Of a stretch of DNA of 9,988 nucleotides, positions 5,401 through 9,988 are shown piece after piece (the first letter of the stretch is position 1; each line of letters begins with the position of its first letter). Location: assembly GCA_026981635.1 (NCBI GenBank), contig JALSIF010000290.1, forward strand, positions 1 to 9,988, in the 5' to 3' direction. The stretch comes from JALSIF01 sp026981635 [NCBI: bacterium] (GTDB lineage: Bacteria; 4484-113; JALSIF01). Under the pieces are notes generated by a model. The model worked only from the letters and a program-made list of their open reading frames with translations. It did no database searches and was not told the origin of the DNA. The position numbers were made by a program, and so were the translations under genes.

Positions 5401-8400
5401 ATGAGCATTCGTAAATACCCACAACTAGTGGTAGCAGGACTGGCTCTACTCATCGCCCTGGCCCTGGTGAGCTGTAACGGTGGTGAGCAGAGGCTGGCTC
5501 AGTCCAGTGGGGTCAGTGAGACCGCCGCTGGCCCGGTTACTCCGGTGAGAGCAGGCGATGGTGAGGTAGCAATTGTTGCCTACGACCCGGAGGGTCGTCC
5601 CAGCCAGGAGCTCACCCAGCTCGTCCAGGCCGAGATGGAGGGGAAGGTCCTGAAGATCGGCCTAAAGGGTGGTGAGGGCAAGTTCATCTACCTTACGGTG
5701 GACTACAACCCTGCTAAGCTCTCTCCCACCCAGATTGAGCTGGCTGACCGTTTCGCTGAAGACGGCAACCTGCTCAAGTTCGGCAAGCGCTTCCGGGAGG
5801 GGAAGGTGGCCATTGCGGTGGCCATGATTCGTCCTTCCGAACGTGAGCCGATGGAGCTCTCGGGTGAAGTGGCGACGATCCAGTTTGGTCCCGGTCCTGA
5901 TGTAATGAAGGAGACTGCCGGTGGGATTAACCAGCCCGGTGAGCCCATGGTGGTTATAAACCCTGCTGATCCGACCAATCCTCAGGACGCGGTTGACCTG
6001 GATGCTGGCTTGGTAAGCGCCGAACTAAGGGTCAGGGGTGACACCAACGCCAACGGCTCACTAGGCTTTGAGGACATGACCCGCCTGGTCAACGTCTTCG
6101 GTCTAAGCGTTGGCGACCCGGCCCCCGGAGGTGGTACCGTCCGCATGGCTGACGACTTTGACGGCAGCGGTGACATCGGCTTCAATGATGCCACCCTCTT
6201 CGTCCAAGGCTTTGGCCTTACTGTAAGCCAAGTAAACGAGTACCAGTCACCCAACCCCGAAATAGGCATGGACGACATTGACCCGTCCAACCCCAACAAC
6301 ACCTACGCCTTGGGAGACATCAGTACCGGCCAATTGGACAGTGGCTGGGCGGGAATTGCCATACCCATACCGTCGGGTCTGACTGGGGATGTTTATGCCG
6401 CTTATCTGGCAGCTGACCCTGGCACCAACTTCCTTGACGACAACATCTCCAGTACGGTACAGCTATCTGGTGGCGCTCTCACAGTGAGCAAGTACTTTGT
6501 AACCGGCTTCACCGTCAACGTGATCGATAACATCACCGGTCAGTTGCTCACCACCATTGACTCCAACACCGGTGTCGCTGACTCCAACGTCCTTACGGCC
6601 AACATGGACATTGATTTTGTCCTCTTTGAGCTAACAGTACAGGAGCCGGACGAGAACACCCCCGACCCCAACGACTTCATCACCACTACCGTCAACATCA
6701 ACGACTGCCCCGGCTTCTCCGCCGCCTGCCTGCCCATGAGCTGGCCGGACGATTTCAAGGCTGTGGTTGACAACTTGGTTGAGGACGATCCAACCACTGA
6801 TCCACCTGGGACCCTGATCTATGAGCCGTCCGGTTCTGCCATCGCAGACATCAATGGAACCACTCCTCTTACCCGCTATGTGGGCGAGGAGGCGCTGGGT
6901 GTTGGTGCTAACACCAGCATCGTAAGTCTGCTCATCGGTCCCCACACCGGTAGCGGTGGCCAGACCATCTCGCCGCCGGCTGAGCTCAGTCTGACTGTCA
7001 CCCTACCCGGGGTGGGCGAGCCCGACCCAGTCACCGGCGTTCGTGGAGACCTGAGCGTAACTGGAAACTTCACTATCCAGCCTGATCCGAACGCCCCGGT
7101 TATTACCGCCATGACCATTGACGGACTGGACAAGAGCGACCCCGGCAACGCAGGTGCCACCACCGAGCAGGTGGACGACCTTTTGGACGTGATCATCCAG
7201 GTGGACATGGACAACTTCGATGCCGCCGCTGACCCGACCCGTAACGAGGCCGACTGCCTCAACTCGGGGGATCCTGAGTGTGGTGGCCTGGAGTCCTTTG
7301 ATGTGTGGGCATACCGCATTGATAATCCCGGTTCCGTAAGCAGTATCTCGCCTGGTGCAGAGCGGATTGACTTTGACCTGCGTGATCCGACCGATTTGAG
7401 GGTGTTTGATCCGAACATTCCGCGTGAAGATGAGGACGGCAATCCGACCCCCAATGGCTTTTATGAGCTGCCCGACACCGACGGCATCTTCCGGGTACGT
7501 TTCCCCATCCAACAGGGTGGCCAGGCCCCCAAGGTGGGCTCGTGGGTGTTGGTGGTAGCTAACAAGGTGGTGCGTAACGACCCCCTCAGGGGTACCATCT
7601 ACGCTCATCCCTCTAGTGGGCTAGTTCAGGGGCCGGACAATGACAATCTGAGTCACGATGGTCGCTTTGTGGCCCAGATATCCACCAATGTGCCCTTCAC
7701 CACCTACCCGATTGGCCCACAGTTTGGTACTTCCCCCCAGGCTGATCCGCCCCAGTTCCAGCAAGGGGAGGGGGGGCTGCTCTTCATCTACCCGCTCGAT
7801 CCGGCGGTTCGGCTCAACCCGCAGACCGACGCGGCAGGCCAGCCCGTAGACGATTTCAACTTCAACCAGCTTTTCCGCCATGACGCAAACGGTGATCCCA
7901 TCGGTGTCAGTTGGGCGGCAAGCGGTAATGCACCCATCGTGGTGGTCCAGGGACCTGGAGGCGGAGGGTTCCAGATTGAACCGGGTGTGCAGCTCAGCCT
8001 CAACAACGGTAAGTGGCGTGAGCGCTATGTCCTGGTTATCTCGGGCAGCCTTGACGTCGGAATCTGGAACTACCGCATTGGTATCCCAGTAACTGATCCT
8101 GTAAGTGGCCAGACCACCGTACCAGACGACCTGGTAGTGGTAAGCGGTCAGTTCCAGATCACCCAGTTCCCGCCCGACAACACCAGTGACCCATCCGCCG
8201 CCCAGATAACCGAGTTCGGCTTTGATGTATGGAGTCAAACCCAGCCCCACGTACCAGGTGAGCCTCGTGACCTTGCCTTTGACAACCCCAACTGGAACGA
8301 CAAGACCGGTAAGCCCCAGGGAACTAACCTGTTTGACGACCGCTACCTGATCATCCGCGGACGCAACTTCGTGCCCGCCCTGGATGAGCCTGGAGTGACT

Positions 8401-8685
8401 GACATAGATTCGGTAGGCAATGCGGCCACCGAGTTCTGGATCCAGCGCACCGACCAGCCCGCAGCTGAGTGGCAACTCAACTTCGTCCACATCATCCGCT
8501 CGGAGGATTCCTCCTCCTTTGATGCCACCGGTGTCATGACCCGCGAAGCTTACGCCCTCTCGGTGATTCCTTCAGACATCAACCTCCTGGGAGCTGACCG
8601 GAACTTCTTTGTCGGCGTCAAGGTCATTGGAGCAACGCCCAACTACCTATCTGCGCCTACCTTGACTCTCCAGCCCGGAACCTAA
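5401..8685 (+). CDS. Large lipoprotein with cohesin-like region, dockerin-type module and beta-rich C-terminus
   Basis: The 1094-residue protein starts at ATG 5401, with AGGTGA (5389-5394) 6 bases upstream. The signal peptide (RK at 4-5, hydrophobic 9-23) ends in lipobox LVSC with Cys 25, followed by Asn-Gly-Gly-Glu. Residues about 53-163 resemble a cohesin-type beta-sandwich: YLTVDYNPAKLS near 97-108 matches the usual 'YDP..L' strand, and GEVATIQF near 155-162 the closing strand. Residues 213-274 are a dockerin-type double calcium-loop module: loop 1 D214, N216, N218, D225; loop 2 D252, D254, S256, D263, each followed by a hydrophobic helix (VNVFGL, VQGFGL). About 300-930 is beta-prone with many Asp/Asn-Pro turns and no recognised domain. 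About 935-1094 contains YLIIRGRNFVP, reminiscent of an IPT/TIG fold. No hydrolase or protease motif is visible. It is second in the unit begun at 3608 and ends before a strong terminator. The dockerin call is firm; the cohesin and TIG calls are inferences from pattern. Confidence 0.88.
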   Translation: MSIRKYPQLVVAGLALLIALALVSCNGGEQRLAQSSGVSETAAGPVTPVRAGDGEVAIVAYDPEGRPSQELTQLVQAEMEGKVLKIGLKGGEGKFIYLTVDYNPAKLSPTQIELADRFAEDGNLLKFGKRFREGKVAIAVAMIRPSEREPMELSGEVATIQFGPGPDVMKETAGGINQPGEPMVVINPADPTNPQDAVDLDAGLVSAELRVRGDTNANGSLGFEDMTRLVNVFGLSVGDPAPGGGTVRMADDFDGSGDIGFNDATLFVQGFGLTVSQVNEYQSPNPEIGMDDIDPSNPNNTYALGDISTGQLDSGWAGIAIPIPSGLTGDVYAAYLAADPGTNFLDDNISSTVQLSGGALTVSKYFVTGFTVNVIDNITGQLLTTIDSNTGVADSNVLTANMDIDFVLFELTVQEPDENTPDPNDFITTTVNINDCPGFSAACLPMSWPDDFKAVVDNLVEDDPTTDPPGTLIYEPSGSAIADINGTTPLTRYVGEEALGVGANTSIVSLLIGPHTGSGGQTISPPAELSLTVTLPGVGEPDPVTGVRGDLSVTGNFTIQPDPNAPVITAMTIDGLDKSDPGNAGATTEQVDDLLDVIIQVDMDNFDAAADPTRNEADCLNSGDPECGGLESFDVWAYRIDNPGSVSSISPGAERIDFDLRDPTDLRVFDPNIPREDEDGNPTPNGFYELPDTDGIFRVRFPIQQGGQAPKVGSWVLVVANKVVRNDPLRGTIYAHPSSGLVQGPDNDNLSHDGRFVAQISTNVPFTTYPIGPQFGTSPQADPPQFQQGEGGLLFIYPLDPAVRLNPQTDAAGQPVDDFNFNQLFRHDANGDPIGVSWAASGNAPIVVVQGPGGGGFQIEPGVQLSLNNGKWRERYVLVISGSLDVGIWNYRIGIPVTDPVSGQTTVPDDLVVVSGQFQITQFPPDNTSDPSAAQITEFGFDVWSQTQPHVPGEPRDLAFDNPNWNDKTGKPQGTNLFDDRYLIIRGRNFVPALDEPGVTDIDSVGNAATEFWIQRTDQPAAEWQLNFVHIIRSEDSSSFDATGVMTREAYALSVIPSDINLLGADRNFFVGVKVIGATPNYLSAPTLTLQPGT
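6040..6225 (+). other. Dockerin-type double calcium-binding module within the large lipoprotein
   Basis: Encodes residues about 214-275. Two 12-residue loops, DTNANGSLGFED and DFDGSGDIGFND, have Asp/Asn/Ser at positions 1, 3, 5 and Asp at 12, with Gly at 6, followed by similar short helices. Duplicated loops of this kind define dockerin modules, which bind calcium and dock to cohesins. The linker between repeats contains APGGG and is a little longer than in typical cellulosomal dockerins. Confidence 0.8.
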
Positions 8686-8725
8686 CCGACTCTAGAGCCC
8701 ATCTCTCACCACTGTCCTGAGACCG

Positions 8726-8762
8726 GGGGGCCTGTCCCAAAGGGGCAGGCCCCCTTCCTTTT
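8726..8762 (+). terminator. Intrinsic terminator after the cohesin/dockerin lipoprotein
   Basis: GGGGGCCTGTCCC (8726-8738) and GGGGCAGGCCCCC (8742-8754) form a 13-bp stem with one G-U pair and an AAA loop, followed by TTCCTTTT. It lies 41 bases after the stop and should end the unit that begins near 3642. Confidence 0.9.
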
Positions 8763-8837
8763 GGGAACTAGGGAAGACCTGAGACTGATTCCCCAGTGAA
8801 CGGGATCCCACTCGCTGCGTCATTGAGTAATAAGGAT

Positions 8838-8891
8838 GGGGGTAGCGAGCCTCAGTTCGCAAATGGGATAATTGGCTCATCAGCTACCCCC
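8838..8891. repeat. Inverted repeat overlapping the second promoter region
   Basis: GGGGGTAGC (8838-8846) is a perfect inverted copy of GCTACCCCC (8883-8891). Inside it, GAGCC (8847-8851) matches GGCTC (8874-8878) across a 4-base asymmetry (ATCA). The right arm sits in the spacer of the proposed promoter and the -35 lies inside the inner stem. It could be an operator or a cruciform-type site. If the promoter is correctly placed, most of it is not in the mRNA. Confidence 0.5.
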
Positions 8892-8901
8892 CTCTGATAA
8901 T
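8872..8901 (+). promoter_or_regulatory. Putative promoter for the second PKD lipoprotein
   Basis: TTGGCT (8872-8877), an 18-base spacer and GATAAT (8896-8901). Start would be near 8908, leaving a leader of about 22 bases carrying GGAGG (8917-8921) before GTG 8930. The presence of a terminator upstream makes a promoter here necessary. Another GATAAT at 8867-8872 has no partner -35. Confidence 0.5.
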
Positions 8902-8929
8902 GAAAACCGGTTATCGGGAGGGATTGGCA

Positions 8930-9988
8930 GTGAGCGGAAATCAACGCATCCTAGTTATTGTGCTTCCGTTTGCGGTTCTGTTTTTGCTCCTCTCCTGCGG
9001 TGGGAGCCGGGGAAGGCCACCCGGCGGAGTAGGGGCCGACCGCACAGCGCCCCACTTCACTCAAGTTCCCCGCTGCAGCGATCCTGAGGGGGATTTCCAG
9101 TTCGTCTGCAGCGCCACCGGTGAGGATGAGACCAGCCGCATGCTTACCTACTACTGGACGGTGACCAACGGACTGCTCGCCCTCCGCACCGACCCGCCCC
9201 CTGAAAACTGGTCAACCGAGGTGGCGGTGAGTCGTCCCAACGGCTCCCGCAGCCAGGTCCTGTGGGATCTGATACGCGAGCCCGATGGTACCTACGCCAT
9301 CATGGTGGTGATTGAGGACGAGGCAGGCAACCGCTCCCTTCCCCGCACCTTCATCGTCACCAAGACCACCCCAGAGCAGGGACAGCCTGAACCCCCTCCC
9401 TCGCCCGAGCCGGCCAACCAGCCCCCCGAGATCAAGAGCCTCTCCCTCTCCGACAACGGCGACCGCACCTTTGATCTCACCGCAGTGGCGGTCGACCCCG
9501 ACGGCGACCAGGTCACCTACAGCTGGTCAAGCAGCTCGGGTGAGCTTGCCCTCAAAAGCACCTCCCAGGTCACCCTGCAGGACGGCCCCAAACCCTCCGG
9601 TGAGCCCAGCGTGGTGCTCCTCTCCTGCACCGATGGAGGCCAGGTGGAGGCCACCGTCACCGCCACCGACGCGGCGGGAAACGCCAGTGATCCCTCCACC
9701 ATCACCCTAAACTGCCCGCCCCCTCCGCCGCCGGTGGAGAACCGCGACATTCCTCCCAACACCTTCAGCTTCTGGCTGCTGGACAAGAGCGGCAACCCCC
9801 TTCCCACCGCCACCGGGGGAGACGAGCCGGTCTATGAGGTGGAGCCTGGTGAGTGCTACTGGCTGGTGGCCGCCACCGGGGAATTCCTGCCCACCATCCC
9901 GGCCAACGTGGACGCAGCCACCCTGGCCACCTACACCGGAAGCAACGCCTTCGCCGACGCGGTGATTGACTTCGTCTGGGGTCCGCAG
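8930..9988 (+). CDS. Paralogous PKD/Ig-like surface lipoprotein (3' end beyond window)
   Basis: GTG 8930 opens a frame that stays open to the right edge (353 codons) and is partial. GGAGG (8917-8921) lies 8 bases upstream. The signal peptide ends FLLLSC with Cys 23 followed by Gly-Gly-Ser, a good lipobox. The layout is that of the gene at 3691: a Gly/Pro/Arg tether, a first PKD/Ig-like module (about 40-147) with Cys pair C49/C60, a Pro-rich linker (148-161), a second module (163-262) with DPDGDQVTYSWS and C233/C262, a run of six Pro, then the C-terminal domain from residue 271 (NRDIPPNTFSFW). Residue 353 aligns with residue 340 of the first copy, so about 188 further residues are expected outside the window. 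In the shared 83-residue start of the C-terminal domain 69 residues are identical; the second PKD module is nearer 55% and the first is lower still. An extracellular role, like its paralogue, is inferred. Confidence 0.88.
   Translation, partial: MSGNQRILVIVLPFAVLFLLLSCGGSRGRPPGGVGADRTAPHFTQVPRCSDPEGDFQFVCSATGEDETSRMLTYYWTVTNGLLALRTDPPPENWSTEVAVSRPNGSRSQVLWDLIREPDGTYAIMVVIEDEAGNRSLPRTFIVTKTTPEQGQPEPPPSPEPANQPPEIKSLSLSDNGDRTFDLTAVAVDPDGDQVTYSWSSSSGELALKSTSQVTLQDGPKPSGEPSVVLLSCTDGGQVEATVTATDAAGNASDPSTITLNCPPPPPPVENRDIPPNTFSFWLLDKSGNPLPTATGGDEPVYEVEPGECYWLVAATGEFLPTIPANVDAATLATYTGSNAFADAVIDFVWGPQ
9899..9988 (+). repeat. Near-identical direct repeat, copy 2 (within second PKD lipoprotein)
   Basis: Counterpart of 4621-4710; the two differences both fall in the GGAAGC/GGCAAC stretch. 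It is truncated by the window edge. Confidence 0.9.

Noticed and set aside
5401-8685. Calling the locus a cellulosome
   Set aside because: No glycoside hydrolase, carbohydrate-binding module or repeated cohesin scaffoldin is present; only one dockerin-type module and one cohesin-like region are seen.
8867-8872. GATAAT at 8867 as the -10 box of the second PKD gene
   Set aside because: No -35-like hexamer lies 16-18 bases upstream, whereas the box at 8896 has TTGGCT at 18 bases.
8838-8891. tRNA-like or small RNA gene on either strand
   Set aside because: The folded region is about 54 bases and lacks anticodon-arm and T-loop features; no tRNA, rRNA or known ncRNA was recognised anywhere in the window.
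8900-8929. ATG 8900 as the start of the second PKD lipoprotein
   Set aside because: It is in frame but overlaps the proposed -10 box and has no ribosome binding site; GTG 8930 has GGAGG at good spacing.
8872-9087. Plus-strand frame starting at 8872
   Set aside because: Out of frame with the real gene at 8930; its translation lacks a signal peptide and any similarity to the paralogue.
1-9988. Mobile element, CRISPR array, attachment site or prophage
   Set aside because: No transposase, integrase, regularly spaced short repeats or terminal inverted repeats with target duplications were found; the only repeat is the paralogue pair.

Overview
The window reads as ordinary chromosomal DNA of a diderm (outer-membrane-bearing) bacterium with fairly high GC (hand counts of typical coding stretches give about 62%). 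Support for two membranes comes from a YjbH-type outer-membrane beta-barrel protein and four lipoprotein signal peptides, none with Asp after the lipobox Cys. Starts are a mix of ATG and GTG. The lineage cannot be named from the sequence. All recognised genes are on the plus strand.

Layout. (1) Positions 1-141 hold the possible tail of an upstream gene, a weak hairpin and a perfect TATAAT box placed so that the rnhB mRNA may be leaderless. (2) Positions 142-3467 look like one transcription unit: rnhB (RNase HII), an unrecognised 205-residue lipoprotein, and a 663-residue YjbH-family barrel protein, with gaps of 30 and 62 bases. (3) Positions 3468-3690 are non-coding, with two sets of crossing inverted repeats, a G-run cluster and then a good promoter (TTGCAT, 16 bases, TATAAT with TG extension). 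(4) Positions 3691-8685 are a two-gene unit: a 528-residue lipoprotein with two PKD/Ig-like modules and a distinctive C-terminal domain, then a 1094-residue lipoprotein with a cohesin-like region, a dockerin-type double calcium-loop module and a long beta-rich remainder. Two hairpins without U-tracts separate them, and a strong intrinsic terminator (8726-8762) ends the unit. (5) Positions 8763-9988 hold a second promoter region with an inverted repeat, then a paralogue of the PKD lipoprotein that runs off the right edge.

How it may fit together (inference): apart from rnhB, everything appears to be exported to the cell envelope. The YjbH homologue and its lipoprotein neighbour suggest polysaccharide export or surface-polymer work. 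The next genes encode abundant-looking surface lipoproteins built from protein-protein or carbohydrate-contact modules. A cohesin-like and a dockerin module in one lipid-anchored protein, flanked by paralogous PKD lipoproteins, suggests a non-cellulosomal surface assembly. No enzyme for polysaccharide breakdown is present. The main candidates for something undescribed are this surface-lipoprotein cluster, the identity gradient between the two PKD paralogues, and the structured intergenic regions.
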